DNA of 64,000 nucleotides from Gammaproteobacteria bacterium. GTDB taxonomy: Bacteria > Pseudomonadota > Gammaproteobacteria > JACKNK01. The stretch is from assembly GCA_024234955.1 (NCBI GenBank), contig JACKNK010000005.1, positions 303,956 through 367,955 of the forward strand. Direction: 5' to 3'. Below are positions 25,997 through 35,218 of the stretch, piece by piece (positions within the stretch are counted from its first letter, which is position 1; every line of letters starts with the position of its first letter). Both the position numbers and the translations under genes were made by a program. The notes beneath the pieces were generated by a model that saw nothing but the letters and a program-made list of their open reading frames with translations, was not told the DNA's origin and searched no databases.

Positions 25997-28519
25997 TTAC
26001 AGCGTCCGCTGGACCTCGATGCGCTCAAAGCATTCGATCTGGTCACCCGGTTTGACGTCGTTGTAGTTCTTGACGCCGATACCGCACTCGGTGCCGGAGC
26101 GGACTTCATTGACGTCATCCTTGAAGCGACGCAGGGATTCCAGCTCGCCTTGATAGATGACCACGTTGTCACGCAGCACGCGGATCGGATTGCTGCGACG
26201 CACCACGCCATCCGTGACCAGGCAGCCGGCGATCGCGCCCAGCTTGGAGGAGCGGAACACATCGCGGACTTCCGCCAGACCGATGAATTCCTCCCGGACC
26301 TCGGAGCCGAGCATGCCGATCATCGCGTCGCGGACGTCGTTGATGACGTCGTAGATGACGCTGTAATAACGCACGTCCAGACCGGAATCCTGGATCAGGC
26401 GGCGGGACGAGGCATCGGCGCGGACGTTGAACGCGAACAACACCGCCTGCGACGCGAGCGCCAGATTCACATCCGACTCGTTGATGCCACCGACCGCACC
26501 GGCCACCACCTTGACGCGAATGTCGTCGGTGGAGAGTTTCTCCAGCGAGTCGCGCAGCGCCTCGACCGAGCCCTGAACGTCCGCCTTGATCATGATGGTG
26601 AACACCTTCACCGCATCGTCGGTCATGCGTTCGAACATGTCTTCGAGCTTCGACGCCTGCTGTGCGGCGAGCTTCACGTCGCGGAACTTGCCCTCTCGGA
26701 ACAGGGCGATTTCACGCGCCTTGCGCTCATCGGGCATGACCAGCAAATCGTCACCCGCATCCGGTGTACCGGAGAGGCCGAGAATCTCGACCGGGATCGA
26801 CGGGCCGGCGGAGTCGGTCGCTGCGCCGGTCTCGTCGAACATCGCACGCACGCGGCCAAAAACTTTGCCGGCGAGCACGATGTCGCCCTTCTTGAGTTCG
26901 CCTTCCTGAACCAGGACAGAGGCCACCGGACCCCGACCCTTGTCGAGGCGGGATTCGATCACCACCCCCTTGGCCGGACCTTTGGCAACCGCCTTGAGTT
27001 CGAGCACTTCGGCCTGCAGTGACAGCGCATCCAGCAGCGCATCGATGCCTTCACCGGTCTTTGCGGAGACGTGGATGAACTGCGTATCGCCACCCCAGTC
27101 TTCGGGCAGCACATTGCGCTGCGCGAGTTCGCTCTTGACCCGCTCCGGATCGGCGGAAGATTTGTCGATCTTGTTGATCGCGACCACGATCGGCACACCC
27201 GCCGCACGGGCATGCTGGATCGCCTCCTCGGTCTGCGGCATCACGCCGTCGTCGGCGGCGACCACCAGGACCACGATGTCGGTCGCCTTTGCACCACGGG
27301 CACGCATCGCGGTGAACGCCGCGTGGCCCGGGGTATCCAGGAACGAGATGACACCACGCGCCGTTTCCACGTGATACGCGCCAATGTGCTGGGTAATGCC
27401 ACCGGCTTCACCGGCGGTCACACGCGACTCCCGGATGTAATCGAGCAAGGAGGTCTTGCCGTGATCGACGTGGCCCATGATGGTCACCACCGGCGGACGC
27501 GGCACCTCTTCGCCCACGATCTCGCGCTGCAGCAAGGTGTCTTCCAGCTCGTTGAGCGCCTGCGGCTTGGCGATATGACCCATTTCCTCGACCACCAGGG
27601 TCGCGGTGTCCTGATCGATCACCTGATTGATGGTCGCCATCGCGCCCATGCCCATCAGGGTCTTGATGACCTCGGAGGCCTTGACCGCCATCTTCTGGGC
27701 GAGATCGCCGACCGTGATGGTCTCGGGGATCGCGACTTCGTGAACGACCGGGGCCGTCGGAGCCTGAAAGGCGTGCTTGGTCTCGGTCACGGTGACGTTG
27801 CGCTGATTGCGACTCGCGCCCTTCTTCTTGCGACGACCGCTCTTGCCCGGCGCGACATGCAAACGCTCGTCGTTACCGGAACGTTCATCGCGACGCGGGG
27901 CCTCACGCTTCTTGGCAGGCGGCCGCTTTTCGGCCGCAGGCTTGGCCGGTTCGTTACGTTTCGCCTCGGCAGCCGCCAGTTCTGCCTGACGGCGGGCTTC
28001 TTCGATGGCCGCGATCCGCGCCGCCTCTTCCTCGGCCGCCTTGCGGGCGGCTTCTTCCTCGGCGCGCTGGCGCTGTTCTTCCTCGGAGCGTCTTGCCGCT
28101 TCCTCGGCAGCGCGGCGCTTGGCCTCTTCCTCTTCGGCAACACGCCGGGCTTCGGCTTCCACCGCCTGCTGCGCTTCAAGCTCGGCGCGCTGCTGATCCT
28201 CGACCACGCTGCGCTTGATGTAAGTACGCTTCTTGCGAACCTCGACGTTGACGGTCTTGGCGCGGCCCGCGCCACTACCGACCTTGAGCGTGCTGACGGT
28301 CTTACGCTTGAGCGTGACCTTCTTCGGCTCGCCAACGCCGAGCTTGCTGGAGCGACCGTGCGACTCGCGCAGGAAGCTCAACAGCTTGACCTTCTCTTCG
28401 CCGCTGATCGCGTCATCCGCACCCTTCGCAGTCAAGCCTGCCTCGACCAGCTGGCCAAGCAATTTGTCTACCGGGATGCCCACCGTCTCAGCGAGCTGTT
28501 TTACTGTTGTATCTGCCAT
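25997..28519 (-). CDS. infB: translation initiation factor IF-2
   Basis: The 840-residue GTPase brings initiator tRNA to the 30S subunit. It has an N-terminal IF2_N domain (about 1-50), a long charged Ala/Glu/Arg coiled-coil (about 110-190), a second IF2_N-like domain (about 265-315), the G domain with GHVDHGKTS (349-357), DTPGHAAF and NKID, and C-terminal beta-barrel and fMet-tRNA-binding domains. Internal starts could give shorter isoforms, as in E. coli, but I see no proof. It follows nusA after 76 bases. Confidence 0.97.
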   Translation of the reverse strand: MADTTVKQLAETVGIPVDKLLGQLVEAGLTAKGADDAISGEEKVKLLSFLRESHGRSSKLGVGEPKKVTLKRKTVSTLKVGSGAGRAKTVNVEVRKKRTYIKRSVVEDQQRAELEAQQAVEAEARRVAEEEEAKRRAAEEAARRSEEEQRQRAEEEAARKAAEEEAARIAAIEEARRQAELAAAEAKRNEPAKPAAEKRPPAKKREAPRRDERSGNDERLHVAPGKSGRRKKKGASRNQRNVTVTETKHAFQAPTAPVVHEVAIPETITVGDLAQKMAVKASEVIKTLMGMGAMATINQVIDQDTATLVVEEMGHIAKPQALNELEDTLLQREIVGEEVPRPPVVTIMGHVDHGKTSLLDYIRESRVTAGEAGGITQHIGAYHVETARGVISFLDTPGHAAFTAMRARGAKATDIVVLVVAADDGVMPQTEEAIQHARAAGVPIVVAINKIDKSSADPERVKSELAQRNVLPEDWGGDTQFIHVSAKTGEGIDALLDALSLQAEVLELKAVAKGPAKGVVIESRLDKGRGPVASVLVQEGELKKGDIVLAGKVFGRVRAMFDETGAATDSAGPSIPVEILGLSGTPDAGDDLLVMPDERKAREIALFREGKFRDVKLAAQQASKLEDMFERMTDDAVKVFTIMIKADVQGSVEALRDSLEKLSTDDIRVKVVAGAVGGINESDVNLALASQAVLFAFNVRADASSRRLIQDSGLDVRYYSVIYDVINDVRDAMIGMLGSEVREEFIGLAEVRDVFRSSKLGAIAGCLVTDGVVRRSNPIRVLRDNVVIYQGELESLRRFKDDVNEVRSGTECGIGVKNYNDVKPGDQIECFERIEVQRTL

Positions 28520-28595
28520 GGCTGTTCCCCTTAACGTGGCGCCTATGTCCGCCGATCGTCGGTTGCGTTAGTCGAATGAACCGTTCTGCAACGAC

Positions 28596-30092
28596 TTACT
28601 CGGCATCCTCGAACCACGGCGCGCGCGCGGTCATGATCAGCTGGGCGGCCCGTTCCTCGTCCATGCCCTCAATATCCAGCAGATCATCCGTGGCCTGCTC
28701 GGCGAGATCCTCCATCGTGACGACACCGCGACTGGCGAGCAAAAACGCCAGTTCGCGATCCATACCGTCCATGCCGAGCAGATCCTCGGCCGGTTCGGCA
28801 CTCAACTGTTCCTCCGCCGCAATCGCCTTGGTCAGCAAGGTGTCGCGGGCGCGATTGCGCAGTTCCTCGACGATGTCCTCGTCGAATTCCTCGATCTGCA
28901 GGAGTTCTTCGGTCGGCACGTAGGCGACTTCTTCCAGAGTGGTGAAACCTTCCTGGGCCAGAATCGCCGCGACCTCTTCATCGACGTCGAGCTGATCCAT
29001 GAACATCTTCTGCAGCTTCTGGCCTTCCTCTTCGGACTTGGCCTCGGCGTCGGCTTCGGACATCACGTTCAGTTCCCAGCCGCTCAACTGGCTGGCGAGA
29101 CGCACGTTCTGACCGCCGCGACCGATTGCCTGGGAAAGCTTGTCTTCGGCGACGGCGATGTCCATCGACTTGGTCTCTTCGTCCATGACGATGGACTGGA
29201 CTTCCGCCGGCGACATCGCATTGATCACGAACTGGGCCGGATTATCGTCCCAGGGAATGATGTCCACGCGCTCACCGGAAAGTTCGTTCGAAACAGCCTG
29301 CACGCGCGAGCCGCGCATGCCGACACACGCCCCGACCGGATCGATACGCGGGTCGTTGGACTTGACTGCGATCTTCGCGCGCGAACCCGGATCACGGGCG
29401 GCGGCGAGGATTTCGATCAACCCGTGGCTGACTTCCGGAACTTCGATCTTGAACAACTCCATGATCAATTCCGGCGCGGTACGGCTGACGAACAGTTGCG
29501 GACCGCGTGCCTCTTCGTTGATCTCGTAGAGCAGGCCACGGATGCGATCGCCACTGCGGATCGATTCACGCGGAATGGTTTTATCACGCGGGATCATCGC
29601 CTCGGCATTGCCGCCCAGATCGATGTAGATGTTGCCGCGTTCGACACGCTTGACGATGCCGGTCACCAGCTCATTCTCCCGGCCTTCATAGGCCTCGACA
29701 ACGCGCTTGCGCTCGGCTTCTCGGACTTTCTGAACGATGACCTGCTTGGCTGTCTGGGCCGCGATGCGACCGCCGAAGCTGACGTTCTCCATCGGCTCCT
29801 CAATCCAGTCACCGACCTGCAGTTTCGGGTCCTGATCGACGGCATCCATGTGGCGGATCATCTGATCCGGGAACTCCATGACCTCGTCGTCCGGAATCAC
29901 CAGCCAGCGGCGGAAGCTCTCGTGATCACCGGTGCGGCGATCGATCGCAACACGCACTTCGATATCGCCCAGGCTGCGCTTCTTGGCCGCTGTCGCCAGC
30001 GCCGCCTCGATCGCCTCGAAAATGATTTCCTTATCCACGCCTTTCTCATTGGAAACGGCTTCGGCAACCAAAAGAATCTCTTTGTTGTTCAC
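28596..30092 (-). CDS. nusA: transcription termination/antitermination protein NusA
   Basis: The 498-residue protein has the NusA plan: an N-terminal RNA-polymerase-binding domain (about 1-130), S1 (about 135-200), two KH domains (about 230-350, with CVGMRGSRVQAVSNELSGERVDII and AIGRGGQNVRLAS) and two acidic C-terminal repeats (about 370-495). The acidic repeats are typical of enterobacteria-like NusA. Its start overlaps the rimP stop by 4 bases. Confidence 0.97.
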   Translation of the reverse strand: MNNKEILLVAEAVSNEKGVDKEIIFEAIEAALATAAKKRSLGDIEVRVAIDRRTGDHESFRRWLVIPDDEVMEFPDQMIRHMDAVDQDPKLQVGDWIEEPMENVSFGGRIAAQTAKQVIVQKVREAERKRVVEAYEGRENELVTGIVKRVERGNIYIDLGGNAEAMIPRDKTIPRESIRSGDRIRGLLYEINEEARGPQLFVSRTAPELIMELFKIEVPEVSHGLIEILAAARDPGSRAKIAVKSNDPRIDPVGACVGMRGSRVQAVSNELSGERVDIIPWDDNPAQFVINAMSPAEVQSIVMDEETKSMDIAVAEDKLSQAIGRGGQNVRLASQLSGWELNVMSEADAEAKSEEEGQKLQKMFMDQLDVDEEVAAILAQEGFTTLEEVAYVPTEELLQIEEFDEDIVEELRNRARDTLLTKAIAAEEQLSAEPAEDLLGMDGMDRELAFLLASRGVVTMEDLAEQATDDLLDIEGMDEERAAQLIMTARAPWFEDAE

Positions 30093-30568
30093 TTCCCACG
30101 TCCTCCAGTCTTCCGGTCGGTATCGAACTCCGGCACCAACCGCGCCTTGGAAATTGCCGCGAATGAAATCTCGACCTCGACACCGTCCACATCGATGACG
30201 ATCAGAGAATCGATGACTCGTTTCAATTCACCACGGAACTTACGCCGACCGTCGATCGGCATCACCGTGGTGATACGTAACTGCGCACCCACATGGCCCG
30301 CGTACTGATCCAGCTTGAAGAGTGGCCGATCGAGCCCCGGCGATGACACCTCAAGCGTGTATTGCCCGGGGATCACGTCCTCGACATCCAGCAATCCGCT
30401 GACCTGATGGCTGACACGTTCGCAGTCGTCCACCAGCACCCCGCCGGGCTTGTCGATATACAGGCGCAACAAGCCACCATGCACATGCGGTCGGTACTCG
30501 ATGCCGAGCAACGCGCAGCCCATCGCACGAACCGACGGCTCCAACAGTTGTTCCAGGTCGACCGACAT
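30089..30568 (-). CDS. rimP: ribosome maturation factor RimP
   Basis: The 159-residue protein assists 30S assembly. Family landmarks are the N-terminal helix LEQLLEPSVRAMGCALLGIEY, the conserved LRLYIDKPGGVLVDDCERVSHQVSGLLDVED (about 34-64) and SPGLDRPLFK (about 76-85), then a C-terminal SH3-like barrel. The ATG at 30566-30568 gives the family length; the frame remains open far upstream but that part has no similarity. It heads the operon whose mRNA continues through truB. Confidence 0.94.
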   Translation of the reverse strand: MSVDLEQLLEPSVRAMGCALLGIEYRPHVHGGLLRLYIDKPGGVLVDDCERVSHQVSGLLDVEDVIPGQYTLEVSSPGLDRPLFKLDQYAGHVGAQLRITTVMPIDGRRKFRGELKRVIDSLIVIDVDGVEVEISFAAISKARLVPEFDTDRKTGGRGK

Positions 30569-30612
30569 ACCGAAATCCAGACTCCGAACAAATAGCAGGG
30601 CAGATAGCAGGC

Positions 30613-30638
30613 AAAAAAAAACGGGCTCTCGGCCCGTT
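30613..30638 (-). terminator. terminator between initiator tRNA and rimP (second of two)
   Basis: On the minus strand AACGGGC and GCCCGTT pair around 5 bases, followed by nine T. It is the second of two tandem terminators between the tRNA and rimP. Confidence 0.85.
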
Positions 30639-30690
30639 CTTCCTCCACACCGGATGACGGCCCTGAAACCGACACCTCGGGTGAGGAATG

Positions 30691-30714
30691 AAAAAGCCCC
30701 GACACGCGGGGCTC
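30691..30714 (-). terminator. terminator of initiator tRNA (first of two)
   Basis: On the minus strand AGCCCCG and CGGGGCT pair around a 5-base loop, followed by TTTTT, 13 bases after the tRNA 3' end. Confidence 0.85.
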
Positions 30715-30727
30715 TTTCTATGAATAG

Positions 30728-30804
30728 TGGTAGCGGGGGCAGGATTTGAACCTGCGACCTTCGGGTTATGAGCCCGACGAGCTGCCAGACTGCTCCACCC
30801 CGCA
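30728..30804 (-). tRNA. metY: initiator tRNA-fMet (anticodon CAT)
   Basis: A 77-base tRNA with anticodon CAT. The three G-C pairs in the anticodon stem (TCGGG-CTCATAA-CCCGA) and the unpaired first acceptor position identify it as initiator, not elongator. It closely resembles E. coli initiator tRNA and encodes CCA. Here position 1 is T and position 72 is T, so the mismatch is U-U rather than the usual C-A. It precedes rimP, the metY position known in enterobacteria, but two terminators separate them. Confidence 0.93.
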
Positions 30805-30881
30805 TCCGATGAGCGGGGCGCACTATACGGTCGCGCCCCGCAGTTTGCAACCGAACTCGAAGAATTCGGCTGCCTTTCTGC

Positions 30882-31235
30882 TTACATGAATCCGACCTGC
30901 ATCGGGTCCTGTTCCGGGGCCACGACCGCACCGCCGTTGCGTGCCCAATCCATGATCCCGCCGCGCAGGTTGTAAACGTTCTGAAAGCCACGCGCCTGAA
31001 AGAAAGCGGTCGCCTGACCCGAGCGGGCGCCGGTACGACAATAGAAAATCACCGGCTTGTCGCGCTCGATGTTCTCCATCTGGTACGGCAGGTGGTTCAG
31101 CGGCAGAAACTCACCCTGGGGAATGATTCCGCGTGCAACTTCCATCGGAGTTCGCACGTCAATAAGGCGGTAATCCTTGCCTTCGTCAGCCCATTGGGAG
31201 AGCGTCGCCGCGTCGATTTCATTGATTCCGAACAC
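30882..31235 (-). CDS. single-domain rhodanese-like protein
   Basis: The 117-residue protein is one rhodanese domain: YRLIDVRTPMEVARGIIPQGEFLPL (about 22-46), the active-site loop FYCRTGARSG with catalytic Cys66, and GGIMDWARNGG. Such proteins move sulfane sulfur as a persulfide on the cysteine, in sulfur metabolism or cofactor synthesis. It is a lone gene, next to tRNA-fMet on one side and the divergent bepA on the other. In a sulfur oxidiser it could carry sulfur, but its partner is unknown. Confidence 0.9.
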   Translation of the reverse strand: MFGINEIDAATLSQWADEGKDYRLIDVRTPMEVARGIIPQGEFLPLNHLPYQMENIERDKPVIFYCRTGARSGQATAFFQARGFQNVYNLRGGIMDWARNGGAVVAPEQDPMQVGFM

Positions 31236-31342
31236 GGTCGAATACCTCAGTAAATTGATAAGAAATTAGCGATATTCTTATATAAAACACTTATGGAAGT
31301 CAATCCGACAAGGCTTCGGCAAACTCGGCGCAAAGACATAGA

Positions 31343-32896
31343 ATGCGTCTCATGACCGGCCTCAACAAACCGCCAATGCGTGCTTCAATCCACCATCCAT
31401 CTGCGACTGCCTGGTCGCGCAAACGCCCCCTATTCCTCGCCGCCGCTGTCGGTGTCTGCATGGCATTGCCAAGCTTTGCCGCAACCGATCAGCCACTGAT
31501 CCTGCAGCCCATCGAACTGCCTGACATCGGCGACCCAGCAGGGGCGCTGCTTACGCCAACGGACGAACACAACCTTGGCCAGTCGCTTTACCAGTCCCTG
31601 TTTGAATCGGGCGACCTGCTCGATGACAACCTGGTCAACGGTTATATCCAGGGACTCGGAGAGCGCCTACTTTCCAGTGCCGACAGCCTCGGTCAGAAAT
31701 ACACCTTCTTCGTGGTCAACGAGAGCACCATCAACGCCTTTGCCGCGCCGGGCGGATTCATCGGCATATTCACCGGCCTCATAGAATTTGCTGATACCGA
31801 AGACGAGCTCGCCGCCGTCGTTGCCCATGAAATTGCCCACGTCACCCAACGGCACATGGCACGCACTTTCGAGGCGGCGGAACAGTTCTCCGTTCCCTTG
31901 GCCGTTGCCATTCTCAGCGCCGTCCTGCTTGCGCGCGGGAGCAACAGCCAGGTCACCGACGCCGCCTTGTTCGGGGGCCTGGCCGGAAGCGTTCAGCAAC
32001 GTATCAATTTCACCCGCGCCAATGAGGAGGAGGCTGACCGCGTGGGCATCCAGATCCTTGGCACATCCGGTTTCGATCCTCATCACATGGGAGGCTTTTT
32101 TTCCCGTCTGCAGCGGGAAAGCCGCTATTACGGGGAACAGGCACCCGAATTTCTCCGTACCCACCCGGTCAATAGCTCCCGTGTCGCCGACGCCCTGGGG
32201 CGCGCCGATGCCTGGGGCAAGCCTCGGAATCCTGATCCTCAGGTATTCGAACTCATGCGGATGCGGGTCAAAGTCCTGTCCACCAAAGATCCTCGTCGCC
32301 TGCTCGTCGAGCTGACGGAAAACAAAGACCAAACACCAAGGCGACAGATCGCCAATCGTTACGGCGAGGCGCTGCTCCGCAACCAATTAGGGGAATACAA
32401 CGCGGCAGTCACGTTGCTGACCGCGTTGTTGCGAGACGATGCATTGCGTGTCCCCTATTACGTCGCCTATGCCGAAGCGGAGCTAAATCTGAACCAGCCG
32501 CAAGCTGCGCTCAAAAAACTCACCGAAGGGCTCAACCTCTATCCCGGTGATCACGCCATGACGCTGGCCAAAGCGCGCGCCCAACTTGCCGCCGGAGACG
32601 CTGAAAACGCCTACCAATTGATGCAGCTCCACAATCGCGAGGGCAATCTCGATCGCGAAACCTGGACCTTGTTGGCCACCGCCGCAGATCGAAGCGGTCA
32701 TCGTGCCGCAGCGCATGAAGCGCAAGCCGAGAAATACCTGCTGGAGGGCGACCGCGAAACGGCGATCCAGCAACTTAAACAGGCCCAGCGCGCTGCCAGT
32801 GACGACTATTACGCCAGCTCACGCATCGCCTCCCGGTTGCGCGATTTGGAAACCCAGCAACAGGACAGCAAAAAAGATAAAAAAAGCCCGCCATGA
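31343..32896 (+). CDS. bepA: periplasmic M48 metalloprotease with TPR tail (BepA-like)
   Basis: The 517-residue protein has a signal segment (about 30-47, ending ALPSFA), a zinc-metalloprotease domain with HEIAH (162-166) and the third ligand in ANEEEADRVG, and a C-terminal TPR region (about 330-505). This is the layout of BepA/YfgC, a chaperone-protease that checks outer-membrane protein assembly by LptD/BAM. An ATG further in (MRASIHH) is an alternative start. The stop codon lies inside the terminator stem. It is divergent from the rhodanese gene. Confidence 0.88.
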   Translation: MRLMTGLNKPPMRASIHHPSATAWSRKRPLFLAAAVGVCMALPSFAATDQPLILQPIELPDIGDPAGALLTPTDEHNLGQSLYQSLFESGDLLDDNLVNGYIQGLGERLLSSADSLGQKYTFFVVNESTINAFAAPGGFIGIFTGLIEFADTEDELAAVVAHEIAHVTQRHMARTFEAAEQFSVPLAVAILSAVLLARGSNSQVTDAALFGGLAGSVQQRINFTRANEEEADRVGIQILGTSGFDPHHMGGFFSRLQRESRYYGEQAPEFLRTHPVNSSRVADALGRADAWGKPRNPDPQVFELMRMRVKVLSTKDPRRLLVELTENKDQTPRRQIANRYGEALLRNQLGEYNAAVTLLTALLRDDALRVPYYVAYAEAELNLNQPQAALKKLTEGLNLYPGDHAMTLAKARAQLAAGDAENAYQLMQLHNREGNLDRETWTLLATAADRSGHRAAAHEAQAEKYLLEGDRETAIQQLKQAQRAASDDYYASSRIASRLRDLETQQQDSKKDKKSPP

Positions 32897-32910
32897 TGGC
32901 GGGCTTTTTT
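32881..32910. terminator. bidirectional terminator between bepA and tRNA-Lys
   Basis: GCCCGCCAT and ATGGCGGGC pair around a single central base, flanked by A and T tracts. The bepA TGA is inside the stem. The convergent tRNA-Lys ends 4 bases away and uses it on the minus strand. Confidence 0.88.
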
Positions 32911-32913
32911 GGA

Positions 32914-32989
32914 TGGTGGGCCGTGTGCGACTCGAACGCACGACCACCTGATTAAAAGTCAGATGCTCTACCAACTGAGCTAACGGCCC
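32914..32989 (-). tRNA. tRNA-Lys (anticodon TTT)
   Basis: A 76-base cloverleaf with acceptor GGGCCGT/ACGGCCC, D arm GCTC/GAGC, anticodon loop CTTTTAA carrying TTT, T loop TTCGAGT and encoded CCA. It reads AAA and AAG codons. Confidence 0.96.
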
Positions 32990-33074
32990 AAATTCTGTTC
33001 GTCTCTTGGGGAATCTGCCCCGCGCCCGGACGTCCCCGGCACAATTCGTACGCGGCCCGCGATGATACCCAAAT

Positions 33075-33767
33075 TCACCCGTGATCGCGATAACGAGTTG
33101 GGTCCGGAATCCCCGCCTCGCTGAACCCTTGCGCACGCAGGCGGCAGGAATCGCAACGACCGCATGCGCGCCCTTCGTCGTCGGCGGCGTAACAGGACAC
33201 GGTGAGCGCGTAGTCCACGCCAAGCGTGATGCCAGATCGAATGATTTCGGCCTTGCTCATGTGGATCAAAGGCGCATGAATGCGGAACCCGCCGTCCTCA
33301 ACACCCGCCTTGGTCGCAACATTGGCCAGACGTTCGAAGGATTCAATGAATTCCGGACGACAATCGGGATATCCGGAATAATCGACGGCATTGACGCCAA
33401 CGAAGATGTCGCGTGCGCCCAGAACCTCCGCCCATCCCAGCGCCAGCGACAGGAATACGGTATTTCGCGCCGGCACATAGGTAACCGGAATCCCTTCCGA
33501 CGGAACCTCCGGCACCGCAATATTCATATCCGTCAGCGCAGAGCCCCCGATGGCCGCCAGATCGAGAATGATCACCTTGTGCTCGACCGCGCCTATGGCC
33601 GCCGACACCCGGTTCGCGGCAAGTAATTCCGCGCTGTGGCGCTGCCCATAGGACAAACTCAAGGCATAGGGCTGATAGCCGGCGGCACGCGCCTGCGCCA
33701 ATACCGTGGCGGAGTCCAGGCCACCGGATAACAACACCACGGCACGCTTATCACTCACGACGTCCAT
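33075..33767 (-). CDS. queC: 7-cyano-7-deazaguanine synthase
   Basis: The 230-residue enzyme makes preQ0 for queuosine. It shows the PP-loop LLSGGLDSATVLAQA near the N-terminus and the C-terminal zinc site CYAADDEGRACGRCDSC. The ATG at 33765-33767 overlaps the queE stop by one base (TGATG), implying coupling. The frame is open 8 codons upstream, inside queE. Confidence 0.95.
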   Translation of the reverse strand: MDVVSDKRAVVLLSGGLDSATVLAQARAAGYQPYALSLSYGQRHSAELLAANRVSAAIGAVEHKVIILDLAAIGGSALTDMNIAVPEVPSEGIPVTYVPARNTVFLSLALGWAEVLGARDIFVGVNAVDYSGYPDCRPEFIESFERLANVATKAGVEDGGFRIHAPLIHMSKAEIIRSGITLGVDYALTVSCYAADDEGRACGRCDSCRLRAQGFSEAGIPDPTRYRDHG

Positions 33768-34438
33768 CAGCGTCCCCGCGCATCGCCCCACAGATATTTG
33801 TGCAATTGAACCTGGAAGCGCACCTTCAGTCGATCAGCGAGCACCCATTCTGCCAACTCCGCCGGGGCCAACTTGCCGTGAACAGGGGACACCAGCACCT
33901 CGCACTGTTCCGGCAAGGAATGCTCGATCAGGACGGTACGCATCCAGTCATAATCCGCACGGTCGGTGAGCACGAACTTGATCTGATCGTGAGCGCGGAT
34001 GTGATTCAGGTTGCGATAAAGGTTGCGCGCCACCTCACCGGAACCGGGCGTCTTCAGATCCATGACCTTGATGACCCGGTGATCGACCTTGGAGACATCC
34101 AGGGCGCCAGAGGTTTCCAGCGAGACCTCATGACCGGCGTCACACAAGGAACTGAGCAAGGAAATACAGCCCCGCTGGGCCAGCGGTTCCCCTCCGGTAA
34201 CCGTGACATGGCGGGTGTCGAACGACGCAACCTCTGCGACCACCTCTGGAACCGATCTCCACTCCCCGTCCCGAAACGCGTATTCCGTATCGCAATACAC
34301 GCATCGCAACGGGCAGCCGGTCAATCGAACGAAGACCGTCGGCAACCCCACGCTCCGTGACTCACCCTGCAGGGAATGGAAGACCTCGGTGACCCGCAGC
34401 CGCTGCGCGGTATCGTCACCGGCGAGCGGCGAAGCCAT
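33767..34438 (-). CDS. queE: 7-carboxy-7-deazaguanine synthase (radical SAM)
   Basis: The 223-residue enzyme makes 7-carboxy-7-deazaguanine upstream of QueC. The radical-SAM cluster motif is CPLRCVYC (Cx3Cx2C, about 42-49), and the typical start VTEVFHSLQGE and VTGGEPLAQRG are present. It sits between cpoB and queC; queC-queE next to tol-pal is a common gammaproteobacterial order. Confidence 0.94.
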   Translation of the reverse strand: MASPLAGDDTAQRLRVTEVFHSLQGESRSVGLPTVFVRLTGCPLRCVYCDTEYAFRDGEWRSVPEVVAEVASFDTRHVTVTGGEPLAQRGCISLLSSLCDAGHEVSLETSGALDVSKVDHRVIKVMDLKTPGSGEVARNLYRNLNHIRAHDQIKFVLTDRADYDWMRTVLIEHSLPEQCEVLVSPVHGKLAPAELAEWVLADRLKVRFQVQLHKYLWGDARGR

Positions 34439-34446
34439 AGTCCGAC

Positions 34447-35217
34447 TCAGCCGCCTTCGCGTTTGATGAGTTGCAGGCGATTGCCTGCCAGACGCGCCGC
34501 CGTGGTATCGGGGAAGCGCTTTACCACATCCTCCAGCACCGACTTGGCCGACGCCTTATCGCCCTTCTCGTAATAGACGAAACCGCTCTTGAGCAGAGCA
34601 TTCGGCATCTTCGTGCTCTGCGGGAAATTCTCCGTCAGCTTCTTGAACTCAGCGAGCGCAAAGTCGAAATCCCGCGTCTGGTAACCGATCTCGCCGAGCC
34701 AATATTGCGACTCATCGGCGTAATCACCTTTGGGGTATTTCTCCAGATAGGCCTGAAAACCCGTCTTGGCCTGAGCATGACGTCCATCGGTCAGCAGCTT
34801 GAAAGCGCTCTCATAGGCACGCTGCTCCAACAATGGATCAACGCTCACCGCCGCCACGGGCTCGGGCGCAACAGGCGCCTCGGAGGCCTTGGCCGCCGGC
34901 GCGGTCGCGCCGGCGCGTTCCACCTGATTGAGACGGCGGTCCACATCGAGATACAACTCGCGCTGACGCTTGCGGACGCCCTCGATCTGGTGATTCGCCT
35001 CCTCAAGCTGACCGCGAAGCTGCTGAACCTCACGTTGCAGACGCGTCATGCGGTCCAGCATCTCGTTGAGAACCTGACTCTCGAGCAGGCGCTCGAGGCG
35101 ACCGACCCTCTCGTCGAGACTGCCATCCGCCGCGATCGCGGTCGGCGACACGACCGCTGTCAACATCGACATGGCCAGTGCCGCCGCAAGGGGCCGCGTC
35201 CGCAACATGACCGTCAT
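34447..35217 (-). CDS. cpoB: cell division coordinator CpoB (YbgF)
   Basis: The 256-residue periplasmic protein has a signal peptide (residues 1-29), a trimerising coiled coil (about 35-95) and C-terminal TPR repeats (about 130-250; AYESAFKLLTDGRHAQAKTGFQAYLEKYPKGDYADESQYWLGE). It links Tol-Pal to peptidoglycan synthesis at the septum. It follows pal by 2 bases. Confidence 0.94.
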   Translation of the reverse strand: MTVMLRTRPLAAALAMSMLTAVVSPTAIAADGSLDERVGRLERLLESQVLNEMLDRMTRLQREVQQLRGQLEEANHQIEGVRKRQRELYLDVDRRLNQVERAGATAPAAKASEAPVAPEPVAAVSVDPLLEQRAYESAFKLLTDGRHAQAKTGFQAYLEKYPKGDYADESQYWLGEIGYQTRDFDFALAEFKKLTENFPQSTKMPNALLKSGFVYYEKGDKASAKSVLEDVVKRFPDTTAARLAGNRLQLIKREGG

Positions 35218-35218
35218 A

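Noticed and set aside
27071..28534. Plus-strand open frame (487 codons) over infB
   Set aside because: Antisense to IF-2; the low-complexity repeats are the mirror of the Ala/Glu-rich coiled coil.
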